Position numbers and translations under genes: made by a program. 64,000 nucleotides of DNA from Alphaproteobacteria bacterium (GTDB lineage Bacteria; Pseudomonadota; Alphaproteobacteria; Caulobacterales; Parvularculaceae): the NCBI GenBank assembly GCA_030426465.1, contig JAUHYK010000003.1:35455-99454 (forward strand), given 5' to 3'. Positions 35,151 to 44,587 of this stretch are shown here, piece after piece. How positions within the stretch are numbered: the first letter of the stretch is position 1; each line of letters opens with the position of its first letter. The notes under the pieces are model-generated. The model searched no databases and was not told the origin of the DNA. It worked only from the letters and a program-made list of their open reading frames with translations.

Positions 35151-35176
35151 CGTTAAACCTCCGTCTCTGTTTAACG
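35151..35176. promoter_or_regulatory. Inverted repeat upstream of lysS
   Basis: CGTTAAA (35151-35157) and TTTAACG (35170-35176), 7 bp perfect arms with a 12-base spacer, ending 14 bases before the lysS ATG. It may be an operator or RNA hairpin near the ribosome site. Function unknown. Confidence 0.35.
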
Positions 35177-35190
35177 CCGAAAGCAACGCC

Positions 35191-36774
35191 ATGACCGCCC
35201 TGCAAATCAAGAATTTCACCGCCGACGACGCCGCTGAGGCCAAAAGCTGGCCGTTTCAGGAAGCCAAATCCCTGATCGAGCGTCTCGACAAGGTGAAGAA
35301 AGACGGGCCGGTGGTTTTCGAGACCGGCTATGGCCCATCGGGCCCACCGCATATCGGAACCTTCGGCGAGGTGGCCCGCACAACCATGGTGCGCCGCGCC
35401 TTTGAATTGTTGACGGGCCGGGAAACGCGCCTGATTGCATTTTCCGACGACATGGACGGGATGCGCAAAGTCCCGCCGCATGTACCCAATCAGGAGCTTT
35501 TAAATCAATATCTGCAAAAGCCCCTGACCGATGTTCCTGACCCATGGGGCGAGCATGAAAGCTTCGCTCATCATAACAACGCCAAGCTGCGGGCTTTTCT
35601 CGACCAGTTCGGTTTTGACTATGAGTTCGCGTCATCGACGGCGTGCTATCGCGGCGGACAATTCGACGACACCTTGATCCGGGTTCTTGAGCGCTATGAC
35701 GCAGTGATGGAGATCATCCTGCCGACGCTCGGCGAAGAACGCCGCGCGAGTTATTCGCCGATCTTGCCGATCTCACCATCGACGGGCCGCGTCCTCTATG
35801 TGCCGATGCTGGAGATCGATGCGAAAAAAGGCGAAGTCGTTTTTGAGGATGAAAATGGCGAAAAGGTCCGCACGTCTGTCGCTGGCGGCGCCGTCAAGCT
35901 GCAATGGAAAGTCGACTGGGCCGGCCGCTGGTATGCGCTCGGCGTTGACTATGAGATGTCCGGCGAGGACCTGACCGAATCGGTGCGCCTGTCGAACCGC
36001 GTCGTGAAAGCGCTCGGCGCCGAACCGCCGGCGGGCTTTAACTACCAGCTCTTTGTCGACGAACAGGGCAAGAAGATCTCCAAGACGAAAGGCAACGGCA
36101 TCACCATCGAGGAATGGCTTACCTACGCCTCGCCAGAGAGCCTTTCCCTTTACATGTTCCAGAATCCGAAATCTGCGAAGAAGCTCCATTTCGACATCAT
36201 CCCGAAAACCGCCGACGAATATTGGGCGCATCTCGATAAATATGCGGGACAGGATGGCGGCAAGGCGCTCGACAATCCGGCCTGGCATATCCATCAGGGC
36301 AAGCCCCCTGCGGTGCTGCCGCCGGTGAACTTCGCCATGATCCTCAATCTGGTCAGCGCGGCCGGCGGCGCTGACGCCGAAGTGCTGCGCGGCTTTATCC
36401 GTAAATATCGCCCCGGCGCGAGCGAAGAGGAGTTTGCCGCTGCTGACGCGATGATCGGGTATGCGCAACGTTACTTCGAACGCTTCATCGAGCCGACAAA
36501 GAAATTCCGTGCGCCGACGGACAAAGAGCGCGCCGCCCTTGAAATGCTGTCAGCGCGGCTGAAAGAGCTTGGCGAAGGCGGTTCTGAAGATGACTACCAG
36601 ACCGCCGTTTTCGACGCCGGCAAGGCCCAGGAGTTCGAGAACATTCGCGACTGGTTCAAAGGTCTTTACGAAGTTGTCTTCGGCCAGGAAGCCGGCCCGC
36701 GCATGGGTGCTTTCACGAAGATTTTCGGCGCCGGGGCGACCGCCAAGTTGATCGACGACGCGATAGCGCGCTAG
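35191..36774 (+). CDS. lysS: Lysyl-tRNA synthetase, class I
   Basis: 527 residues from ATG 35191. This is the archaeal-type class I LysRS used by most alphaproteobacteria: HIGH motif PPHIGTFGE and KMSKS-like KKISKTKGNG. The C-terminal part is the alpha-helix cage domain (about 380-527). It charges tRNA-Lys with lysine. Start chosen at MTALQIKNF because the 135-base upstream extension lacks an RBS. Stands alone between TerB and mscS genes. Confidence 0.93.
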   Translation: MTALQIKNFTADDAAEAKSWPFQEAKSLIERLDKVKKDGPVVFETGYGPSGPPHIGTFGEVARTTMVRRAFELLTGRETRLIAFSDDMDGMRKVPPHVPNQELLNQYLQKPLTDVPDPWGEHESFAHHNNAKLRAFLDQFGFDYEFASSTACYRGGQFDDTLIRVLERYDAVMEIILPTLGEERRASYSPILPISPSTGRVLYVPMLEIDAKKGEVVFEDENGEKVRTSVAGGAVKLQWKVDWAGRWYALGVDYEMSGEDLTESVRLSNRVVKALGAEPPAGFNYQLFVDEQGKKISKTKGNGITIEEWLTYASPESLSLYMFQNPKSAKKLHFDIIPKTADEYWAHLDKYAGQDGGKALDNPAWHIHQGKPPAVLPPVNFAMILNLVSAAGGADAEVLRGFIRKYRPGASEEEFAAADAMIGYAQRYFERFIEPTKKFRAPTDKERAALEMLSARLKELGEGGSEDDYQTAVFDAGKAQEFENIRDWFKGLYEVVFGQEAGPRMGAFTKIFGAGATAKLIDDAIAR

Positions 36775-36830
36775 GCTGCAGGCACATCTGACCTCGCAAC
36801 CATTCGGGCGAAACCGTGTTCTCCAGCCTC

Positions 36831-38201
36831 ATGCCGGCAGCTTACAGGACAATTGCGCTTCTCTTTTCGGCGATGATGCTAATCGCCGCGACGCCCATCT
36901 ATGCACAGGAAGAAGCGCCGGCAGAGCCCGAGCCGGTGATCGAAACCGCCCCGCCCGGCGCCAGCGACGGCGAAATCGCGGCGCGCATTCAAGATATCTT
37001 CGCCGAAATCGATACACTGAAAGGCGTTGACGCGTCGGTTGCCTCAGGTGTCGTGACGCTCACGGGCGAGACCCAGACGGCGGACGCCGCAAGCCGGGCC
37101 GAAGCCATCGCCGCGCGGATCAATGGCGTGGTTACGGTTGAAAATGAAATCGAAAGAGACGTCTCCGTCACCACGCGCCTGACCCCGGCGGCGGGACAGG
37201 CCGAAACGTTCTTCCGGGATGTCGTGCGGTTTCTGCCGCTCCTAGTGCTGGCGCTTGCGACTTTTGCAGCGATCGCCGCCGCCGGCTGGTTCGTCTCTGC
37301 CTGGGGCTGGTTTTGGCGGCGCATCACTCCCAACCCTTTTATCGCCGAGCTTGCCGCCTCCACTGTCCGCGCACTCTTCTTCGTGCTTGGCGCCATCGCC
37401 GCCCTGAGCCTTGTTGACGCCACGGCCCTGCTTGGCGCTTTTCTGGGCGCCGCCGGGGTGATTGGCCTCGCCGTCGGATTCGCAGTTCGCGACACGATTG
37501 AAAACTATATCGCCTCGATCATGCTGTCGCTGCGACAGCCCTTCCGCCCAAACGATTATGTGGTGATCGACAACAAGGAAGGCCGCGTCATCCGCCTGAC
37601 GTCCAGAGCGACGATCCTGATGACGCTCGATGGCAATCATCTGCGCATTCCAAACGCCACCGTCTTCAAGGCGGTGATCCTCAACTACACACGCAATCCG
37701 GAGCGGCGTTTTGATTTCGAACTTGGCGTCGACGCCGACGACGACCCCATCGCCGCCATCGAGACCGGCATTGAGGCGATCAAGACACTTGATTTCGTTT
37801 TGAAAGACCCGCCTCCCATTGGCTTCATCAAGGTGGTCGGCGATTCCAACATCGTGATCTTCTTCGCCGCCTGGATCGACCAGCGTCAGGCTGACTTCGC
37901 GAAGTCCCGCAGCCTCGCACTCTCCACCGCGAAAGACGCCCTCGAGGAAGCCGGCTTCGCCCTGCCCGAACCGATCTATCGCCTGCGTTTCGACGAGAAG
38001 GCGCCCCCGATCCTCAAGGAACAAACCGCGGCGGTCGTCACACAGGCCCCGGCGCGGGCCGAGCCAAAACCCGCCGCCCACACAGCGTCAAAAGCGGCGA
38101 AGGACGTCGCGCCCGACAACCATCTTGAGGAAAAAGTCGAGGAGGAGCGGCGCGAAGAGGGCGAAGGCGACCTTCTCTCTCATAATGCGCCGGTGGAATA
38201 G
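36831..38201 (+). CDS. MscS-family channel with N-terminal BON domain
   Basis: 456 residues. Signal peptide (1-25), BON domain about 42-110 (EIAARIQDIFAEIDTLKGVDASVASGVVTLTGE split over the first half), then MscS pore helices (about 120-220) and the beta-domain (about 230-320) with EGRVIRLTSRATILMTLDGN. C-terminal cytosolic tail (380-456) is low complexity and acidic. BON may bind lipid or peptidoglycan. ATG 36831 is preferred over GTG 36816; neither has a strong RBS. Tension-gated anion/cation leak in the inner membrane. Confidence 0.82.
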   Translation: MPAAYRTIALLFSAMMLIAATPIYAQEEAPAEPEPVIETAPPGASDGEIAARIQDIFAEIDTLKGVDASVASGVVTLTGETQTADAASRAEAIAARINGVVTVENEIERDVSVTTRLTPAAGQAETFFRDVVRFLPLLVLALATFAAIAAAGWFVSAWGWFWRRITPNPFIAELAASTVRALFFVLGAIAALSLVDATALLGAFLGAAGVIGLAVGFAVRDTIENYIASIMLSLRQPFRPNDYVVIDNKEGRVIRLTSRATILMTLDGNHLRIPNATVFKAVILNYTRNPERRFDFELGVDADDDPIAAIETGIEAIKTLDFVLKDPPPIGFIKVVGDSNIVIFFAAWIDQRQADFAKSRSLALSTAKDALEEAGFALPEPIYRLRFDEKAPPILKEQTAAVVTQAPARAEPKPAAHTASKAAKDVAPDNHLEEKVEEERREEGEGDLLSHNAPVE

Positions 38202-38275
38202 GCCGGTTTTTCCACGGCGCCCAAGAGCCTAAAACCAGTCGACGCCGTCCCCGGGGCGGCGCTACACTCGCGTCC

Positions 38276-38938
38276 ATGTGCTTTTCCGCCGCCGCCAGTT
38301 TCACGGCCGCCGCCCTCCTCGCAGGCGTCGGCGCAGCGACGCTTGCGCAAAAGCCGCAACCAAAGGATCTACCCTTTGCAGCCATCCCCCTGATTTTCGC
38401 CGCCCATCAGGCGATCGAAGGGACGATCTGGCTCACTCTCCATGACGGCGCTGTCCCCTATGGCCTGGTGGTCGCCTATCTTCTCATCGCGCAGGTTTTA
38501 TGGCCCGCTTATATCCCCTTCAGCGTGATCGCGATGGAACCGAAGCGCCGTCGCCGGCCGGGACTTTGGGTCCTGCTCGCAGCCGGGCTCACCGTCTCCG
38601 GGGCGCTCGCCTTTATCCTCGCCCAACATCATTACACCGTGACAGCGGTCGCGGACGGCCTGCGCTACGCGACCGATCTTGAATTCGAGCGGCGCCTTTT
38701 AGAGCTTTATTTGCTGGCTGTCGTCGCGCCGCTGCTTTTATCGCGCCACCGTTACGTGGTCGCCTTCGGCGCCGTGACGCTGATCGGCGCGATCGTGACC
38801 GTAATGGCGTTTTACTTCGCCGCCGCATCCGTCTGGTGTTTTTTCTCAGGCCTTGCGAGCGTTCTTGTCTACTTGCATGTGCGGCAGGCGCGGCGGAGAG
38901 GCGTTTCCAAAACCTCAACAAAGATTGAAGCGGCGTAA
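38276..38938 (+). CDS. DUF6629-type membrane protein
   Basis: 220 residues. N-terminal MCFSAAASFTAAALLAGVGAATL is characteristic of DUF6629, a seven-helix membrane family. Helices near 5-25, 35-55, 60-85, 95-115, 145-165, 170-195. Function unknown. It ends 600 bases before prkA. No RBS is obvious (TCCATGTGC region). Confidence 0.8.
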   Translation: MCFSAAASFTAAALLAGVGAATLAQKPQPKDLPFAAIPLIFAAHQAIEGTIWLTLHDGAVPYGLVVAYLLIAQVLWPAYIPFSVIAMEPKRRRRPGLWVLLAAGLTVSGALAFILAQHHYTVTAVADGLRYATDLEFERRLLELYLLAVVAPLLLSRHRYVVAFGAVTLIGAIVTVMAFYFAAASVWCFFSGLASVLVYLHVRQARRRGVSKTSTKIEAA

Positions 38939-39566
38939 ACGCCGTTGGCAGCCAACGCGTGAAAGCGCTAATCGCCCGCAAAGCACGAACAAACTCTACG
39001 GCGCCATTGGCAGAAGCTTCCAATCGCACGCAGCGCTCACGGGCGACGCCTAACGGTACGAGTCAAATTGCGGCGACAATTAGGCTCGGTGTTTCGTCTT
39101 TTTACTGTCGCACCGAATCGTAATCGATGTTATATTATTCGCACACGAGCCAAAAATACGAAACGAAATGTTAGGGGCCCTTCGGTTAACCTTGTTTCGC
39201 GCACCGAAACGGGGCGCGTGCGTAAGAGAGTTTTGCATAGGGGTGCGCCGAAAGGCGGGGACGGGACAGTCAAAGAAAAGAAAAAAGACGGCGACTTTTT
39301 ATTGCGGCGGGCAAAAATGACGGGAAGCAATCACAAAGAAGCGAAGAGAATGGCGACGCGCCATGCTTGCTTCATCATGAAAGCAACCCATATCAATTGC
39401 AGAAAGCCGACAAAGCCGGAGAAGGCGCCACAAGATGATACCGCCATTATTGATGGCAATGTTGCGTAGTGCGAATGGGGGCGCTGGTTTTTGCCAGCGC
39501 CTTTTTTAATTCAAAAAGTCGCGGACGCCCCCGCGATCTGAGCGAGTGAAAAGTGAGCGTGCGAAC
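38939..39566. other. Long gap with candidate small ORF and terminator
   Basis: 628 bases without a recognised gene. Left half is slightly less GC-rich. A 50-codon frame 39317-39469 and a 39-codon internal one from ATG 39350 (AGCGAAGAGA upstream) are open; the residues (HACFIMKATHINCRKP) match nothing I know. A strong terminator at 39480-39507 implies transcription from this region. A 133-codon frame from 39068 has no RBS. I see no known RNA motif. Confidence 0.5.
39480..39507 (+). terminator. Rho-independent terminator upstream of prkA
   Basis: Stem GGCGCTGG (39480-39487) with CCAGCGCC (39494-39501), loop TTTTTG, followed by six T. It lies 60 bases before the prkA start, so it ends something transcribed in the 38939-39479 gap, and the prkA promoter must lie in 39508-39566 or read through. 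Confidence 0.88.
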
Positions 39567-41516
39567 ATGACCGAACAAAGCCTCGATGTTTTTGATGTTT
39601 TCTCCGAAAGCTACACCAAGCTGAAACAGGAGGCGATGAGCCTGCGCGACTACCTGCTGGCGGCGCGCGATGACGAGATGCTATACGCATCGCCTGCGGA
39701 ACGCATGGTCAAAGCCATCGGAGAGCCAACGCTGGTCGACACATCAAAAGATCCGCGTCTCGCCCGCATCTTTTCGAACCGCACCATTCGCCATTACGAG
39801 GCCTTTGGCGGATTTTACGGCATGGAAGACACGATTGAACGGATCGTCTCCTTCTTTCGCCACGCCGCGCAAGGGCTCGAAGAAAAACGCCAGATCATCT
39901 ATCTCCTCGGTCCCGTGGGCGGCGGCAAATCCTCGCTCGCCGAACGCCTCAAAGACCTGATGGAGACCTATCCGATTTATGTTCTGAAGGCGGGCGACGA
40001 AATTTCGCCGGTCTTTGAAAGCCCGCTTGGCCTGTTCCAGTCGGAAGAGCTAAAAAGTCTCCTCGCTGACAAATACGGCATTGAAAAGCGCCGTCTCACA
40101 GGCCTCATGAGCCCGTGGGCAGTCAAACGCCTCGACGAATTTGGCGGCGACATTTCCAAATTCGAAGTCGTGCGCATCTTCCCGTCAAAACTGCGCCAGC
40201 TCGCCATCGCCAAGACAGAACCGGGTGATGAAAACAACCAGGATATCTCCGCGCTGGTCGGAAAGGTCGACATCAGGAAGCTTGAGCATTTCTCCCAGGA
40301 CGACACCGACGCCTATTCCTATTCAGGCGGGCTGTGCCGCGCCAATCAAGGCCTTCTGGAATTTGTCGAAATGTTCAAGGCGCCGATCAAGGTGTTACAT
40401 CCGCTCCTGACGGCGACGCAGGAAAGCAATTATGTGGGCACCGAAGCGCTCGGCCCCATTCCGTTCACCGGGATCATCCTCGCCCACTCAAATGAAAGCG
40501 AGTGGCAGGCGTTTCGCAACAACAAGAACAACGAAGCATTCCTCGACCGTATCAATGTGATCAAGGTGCCTTACTCCTTGCGCGTGACGGAAGAGCGCCA
40601 GATCTATGAGAAATTGCTGGCGAGCTCTGAACTTTCAGCTGCGCCCTGCGCACCGGAAACGCTTGATCTTCTGTCGCGCTTTTCGGTGCTGACGCGCCTG
40701 AAAGAACACGAAAATTCGAACCTCTATTCGAAGCTTCGGGTCTATGACGGCGAAAAGCTGAAAGACACAGACCCGAAAGCCAAGACTATGCAGGAATATC
40801 GCGACGCCGCCGGCATTGACGAAGGCATGGACGGCATTTCGACCCGCTTCGCCTACAAGGTGCTGTCTGAAACCTTCAACTTCGACACGGACGAAGTCGC
40901 GGCCGATCCGGTGCATCTCATGTATGTGCTCGAAAACGCCATCAAGCGTGAGCAATATCCGGACGAGACCGAGAAGCAATATCTCGACTTCATCAAGTCC
41001 GAGCTTTCCCAGCGCTATGCGGAGTTCATAGGCAAGGAGATCCAGAAGGCCTATCTCGAAAGCTATGCGGAATACGGCCAGAATCTTTTCGACCGTTACA
41101 TCTCCTACGCGGATGCGTGGATCGAGGATCAGGACTTTAAAGATCCCGACACCGGCCAGCTTCTCGACCGCGCAACGCTCGATACTGAGCTTTCGAAAAT
41201 CGAAAAGCCCGCCGGCATCGCCAACCCCAAAGACTTCCGCAACGAGGTCGTCAAATTCGCGCTGCGCGCCCGGGCGAACAATGAGGGGCTGAACCCGAAA
41301 TGGACGTCCTATGAGAAACTGCGCAATGTCATCGAAAAGCGCATGTTCTCCCAGGTCGAAGACCTGCTTCCGGTCATCTCCTTTGACTCCAAGAAAGATT
41401 CCGAAACGGAAGCGAAACACGAAAACTTCGTCAGCCGCATGGAAGACCGGGGCTATACGCCGCGCCAGGTCCGCCGGCTCGTCGAATGGTATATGCGCGT
41501 TAATAAAGCTGGATAA
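39567..41516 (+). CDS. prkA: PrkA-family serine kinase/AAA+ protein
   Basis: 649 residues from ATG 39567 (a GTG at 39546 is possible). PrkA AAA domain with Walker A GPVGGGKSS (115-123), then a C-terminal PrkA domain. E. coli YeaG and Bacillus PrkA are kinases or proteases acting in nutrient stress; the true activity is debated. First gene of the prkA-yeaH-spoVR operon, a group conserved across bacteria. Residue-level match to the family is strong throughout. Confidence 0.93.
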   Translation: MTEQSLDVFDVFSESYTKLKQEAMSLRDYLLAARDDEMLYASPAERMVKAIGEPTLVDTSKDPRLARIFSNRTIRHYEAFGGFYGMEDTIERIVSFFRHAAQGLEEKRQIIYLLGPVGGGKSSLAERLKDLMETYPIYVLKAGDEISPVFESPLGLFQSEELKSLLADKYGIEKRRLTGLMSPWAVKRLDEFGGDISKFEVVRIFPSKLRQLAIAKTEPGDENNQDISALVGKVDIRKLEHFSQDDTDAYSYSGGLCRANQGLLEFVEMFKAPIKVLHPLLTATQESNYVGTEALGPIPFTGIILAHSNESEWQAFRNNKNNEAFLDRINVIKVPYSLRVTEERQIYEKLLASSELSAAPCAPETLDLLSRFSVLTRLKEHENSNLYSKLRVYDGEKLKDTDPKAKTMQEYRDAAGIDEGMDGISTRFAYKVLSETFNFDTDEVAADPVHLMYVLENAIKREQYPDETEKQYLDFIKSELSQRYAEFIGKEIQKAYLESYAEYGQNLFDRYISYADAWIEDQDFKDPDTGQLLDRATLDTELSKIEKPAGIANPKDFRNEVVKFALRARANNEGLNPKWTSYEKLRNVIEKRMFSQVEDLLPVISFDSKKDSETEAKHENFVSRMEDRGYTPRQVRRLVEWYMRVNKAG

Positions 41517-41530
41517 GGGTTGTGGGGACA

Positions 41531-41594
41531 GGTTGTAGGTTGCAGGATTAAAGTTCCCGTAGTTCCGACAGCCTGCAAACCGCAAACGACAACC
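41531..41594 (+). promoter_or_regulatory. Stem-loop before yeaH
   Basis: Complementary blocks GGTTGT/ACAACC (41531-41536 with 41589-41594) and TTGCAGG/CCTGCAA (41540-41546 with 41572-41578) could fold the prkA-yeaH gap into a hairpin that ends one base before the yeaH ATG. The start has no recognisable ribosome site (ACGACAACCA). It may tune yeaH translation, or be an intergenic repeat. Confidence 0.4.
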
Positions 41595-41595
41595 A

Positions 41596-42918
41596 ATGAA
41601 CTCGTTTCATTTCATAGACCGGCGCAAGAATCCCAAGGGCAAGTCCCTTGGGAATCGTCAGCGTTTCCTGAAACGCGCCAAGGCGCAGATCAAGGAAGCG
41701 GTGAACAAATCCCTGCGCGACCGCTCCATGAAGGAAATCGACAAGGGCGAGAAAATCTCGATCCCGTCTAAGTCGACTGCGGAACCGCGCTTTTCCCATG
41801 ACCGGGAAAAAGGCGCGCGCGAGGCGGTGCATCCCGGCAACAAGGAATTTTCCGCAGGCGACAAAATTAAAAAGCCGCCCAAGGGCGCGGGCCGCGGCAA
41901 AGGCAAGGACGCAAGCGATAGCGGCGAGGGCGAGGATAATTTCCAGTTCACGCTGACGCAGGACGAATTTCTCGACATCTTTTTTGAAGACCTTGAACTG
42001 CCGAACCTCGTCAAACGCTCCCTGAAAGAGATCAAATCCTACGCCTATAAGCGCGCGGGGCTGACCGTCGCCGGCTCGCCCACCAACATGAATCTCGTGC
42101 GCACCATGCGCAACGCTCATGGCCGCCGCCTCGCCCTGAAACGCCCATCGACGAAAGAAATGAACGAGCTGAAAGAACGCCTGTTCCAGCTTGAGCGCAT
42201 CGCCAGCCCATCGGAAGACGAGATCGCGGAGAAAAAAGCGATCCTCGAAAAGCTTGAAGGCATGGAAAAGCGCCGCCGCTTCACGCCGTTCATTGATCCG
42301 CTCGACATTCGCTACAACGCCTATGAGCCGACGCCGGTGGAAACGACCGCCGCCGTCATGTTCTGTCTCATGGATGTCTCCGGCTCCATGGGTGAGCGCG
42401 AAAAAGACCTCGCGAAACGCTTTTACATGCTGCTCTATCTTTTCCTCAAACGCCGCTATGAGCGCGTCGAGGTTGTCTTCATCCGCCACACCCATCACGC
42501 CGAGGAAGTGGACGAGGAAACCTTTTTCTATTCGCGCCAGTCCGGCGGCACAGTGGTCTCAACGGCGCTTGAGAAAATGCTGGAAGTCCAGCGCGAGCGC
42601 TTCCCGGCGCATGAATGGAACATCTATGTGGCGCAGGCCTCCGACGGCTTTACCCAGTCCGGCGACGCCAAACGCTGCGTTGAAATGCTGGGCGAAGAGG
42701 TGATGCCGATCTCGCAATATTACGCCTATATCGAAATTCTCGACGAGCGCGAGCTGGAAGTCTTTTCTGACGCGGATTCAGGCGCGGAGCTCTGGCGCGC
42801 CTATCGCACTTTCGCGCCGCAATGGCCGAATTTCGCGCAAACGCGCATCGCCCGCCCGCAGGACATCTTCCCGGTCTTCCGCGAGCTTTTCGCCCGCGAC
42901 CGGAAGGAGGCGGCGTGA
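41596..42918 (+). CDS. yeaH: YeaH/YhbH-family (DUF444) protein
   Basis: 440 residues. Co-linear with E. coli YeaH, with FIDRRKNPKGKSLGNRQRFL (split) N-terminus and a C-terminal VWA-like domain holding the MIDAS-type DVSGSMG near residue 260. The three-gene operon with PrkA and SpoVR is linked to stationary-phase and stress survival; YeaH is a partner of the kinase. ATG 41596 has no clear RBS, see the stem-loop. Stop overlaps spoVR GTG. Confidence 0.92.
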   Translation: MNSFHFIDRRKNPKGKSLGNRQRFLKRAKAQIKEAVNKSLRDRSMKEIDKGEKISIPSKSTAEPRFSHDREKGAREAVHPGNKEFSAGDKIKKPPKGAGRGKGKDASDSGEGEDNFQFTLTQDEFLDIFFEDLELPNLVKRSLKEIKSYAYKRAGLTVAGSPTNMNLVRTMRNAHGRRLALKRPSTKEMNELKERLFQLERIASPSEDEIAEKKAILEKLEGMEKRRRFTPFIDPLDIRYNAYEPTPVETTAAVMFCLMDVSGSMGEREKDLAKRFYMLLYLFLKRRYERVEVVFIRHTHHAEEVDEETFFYSRQSGGTVVSTALEKMLEVQRERFPAHEWNIYVAQASDGFTQSGDAKRCVEMLGEEVMPISQYYAYIEILDERELEVFSDADSGAELWRAYRTFAPQWPNFAQTRIARPQDIFPVFRELFARDRKEAA

Positions 42919-44408
42919 GCGCGGTCTCAGAAAAACTCCCCCTCATCTACAACGAAGCCGACTGGGACTTCGAGACCCTGAAGCGCGCCTATGACGCGAT
43001 CGAGGATATCGGGCTCAATGATCTCGGCCTCGACGTCTACCCGAACCAGATCGAGATCATCTCGTCGGAGCAGATGCTCGACGCCTATTCCAGCCACGGC
43101 ATGCCGCTGATGTACAAGCACTGGTCCTTCGGCAAACATTTCGCCCGCGACCAGATGACCTATCAAAAGGGCTACACCGGTCTCGCCTATGAGATCGTCA
43201 TCAACTCCAACCCCTGCATCGCCTATCTCATGGAAGAGAACACCATGACCATGCAGGCGCTGGTGATGGCGCACGCTTCTTTCGGGCATAATCATTTTTT
43301 CAAGAACAATTATCTCTTCCGTCAGTGGACCGACGCCGAAGGCATCCTGCCCTATCTCGACTTCGCCAAGAAATACATCGCTAAATGCGAAGACGAATAT
43401 GGCTTTGAGGAAGTCGAGGCGGTGCTCGACGCGGCGCATGCGCTGATGGATCAGGGCGTCTTTCGTTATAACCGCCCGCCCCGCCTTTCCGACGCCGACC
43501 GACTCGCGAAAATCGCCGCGCGCGTCAAACATGAAGAGACGAATTTCAACGATATCTGGCGCACGCTCCCCAATTCGGAGGAGCCCGAGGACGAGCTGGA
43601 AGAACGTCAGGCGGAAGTCCGCAACATTCAGCTCCCCGAGGAGAACCTCCTCTATTTCATTGAAAAAGCTTCACCCGTTTTACGCCCGTGGCAGCGCGAG
43701 CTGGTGCGGATCGTGCGCAATATCGCGCAATATTTCTATCCGCAAAAACAGACCAAGGTCATGAATGAAGGCTGCGCGACCTTTGTCCACCATTACATCA
43801 TGAACGAACTTTATAATCGCGGGCAGATTTCCGAAGGCGCGATCATGGAGTTTTTGCACTCCCATTCCTCCGTCGTGTTCCAGCCGGAATTCGACGACCC
43901 GCGCTATTCGGGCATCAATCCTTACGCGCTCGGTTTCGCGATGATGGAAGACATCAAGCGCATCTGTGAAGACCCAAAAGAAGAGGACCACGAATGGTTC
44001 CCGGATATTGCGGGCTCAGGCGACTGGCGCAACGTCCTGAAAGACGCGTGGGCCAATTACCGCGACGAGAGTTTCATCCTGCAATATCTCTCACCAACCG
44101 TGATGCGCCATTTCCGGATGTTCGCCATCGGCGATGATTCCGAAGCCAGCCATGTTGAGATTGACGCGATCCATGACGATCGCGGCTTCCGCAAAGTGCG
44201 TCAGGCGCTGGCCGCCATGTATGATCTCGGCATGCATGAGCCGAACATTCAGGTTGTCGGCGCCGATCTCGGCGGCGACCGCACGCTAAAGCTCCGCCAC
44301 ACGATCCATAATGGCCGCAAGCTGAACGAGAAAACCGCCGCCGCCGTCCTCACCCATATCGAAACCCTGTGGGGCTACGATGTGACGATGGAAGAAGAAG
44401 ACGCGTAA
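42915..44408 (+). CDS. spoVR: SpoVR-family protein
   Basis: 497 residues. SpoVR family (E. coli YcgB): N-terminal EADWDFETLKRAYDAIEDIG, long helical body with DEWF-type and HHYIMNELYNRGQISEGAIMEF stretch, C-terminal domain after 400. GTG start 42915 overlaps the yeaH stop (GTGA), with GGAGGCGGC upstream. In Bacillus SpoVR acts in spore cortex; in this non-sporulating organism the role is stress-related by operon context. Confidence 0.92.
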   Translation: MSAVSEKLPLIYNEADWDFETLKRAYDAIEDIGLNDLGLDVYPNQIEIISSEQMLDAYSSHGMPLMYKHWSFGKHFARDQMTYQKGYTGLAYEIVINSNPCIAYLMEENTMTMQALVMAHASFGHNHFFKNNYLFRQWTDAEGILPYLDFAKKYIAKCEDEYGFEEVEAVLDAAHALMDQGVFRYNRPPRLSDADRLAKIAARVKHEETNFNDIWRTLPNSEEPEDELEERQAEVRNIQLPEENLLYFIEKASPVLRPWQRELVRIVRNIAQYFYPQKQTKVMNEGCATFVHHYIMNELYNRGQISEGAIMEFLHSHSSVVFQPEFDDPRYSGINPYALGFAMMEDIKRICEDPKEEDHEWFPDIAGSGDWRNVLKDAWANYRDESFILQYLSPTVMRHFRMFAIGDDSEASHVEIDAIHDDRGFRKVRQALAAMYDLGMHEPNIQVVGADLGGDRTLKLRHTIHNGRKLNEKTAAAVLTHIETLWGYDVTMEEEDA

Positions 44409-44587
44409 AGTCCAAAGGGCGTTTTGGCCTGAAATGGCCGCCCAACCTATCGCCAAACCACCCGATCCTGGATAGGCGCCGACATTGCGAACTGGCGTAG
44501 ATCACAAAAATTATCGCGCACACCAGCGAGTGCTGTTATCTTCGAAGCCGCGCTACCGTGCGCAAATTCCATTTGGGGGGTACGATA

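Noticed and set aside
39068-39469. A 133-codon open frame in the gap before prkA as a protein gene
   Set aside because: No ribosome site, unusual mixed composition with Lys-rich and random-looking sequence, and no recognisable domain. A shorter frame within it is only a weak candidate.
39546-39566. GTG 39546 as the prkA start
   Set aside because: The family N-terminus aligns with ATG 39567.
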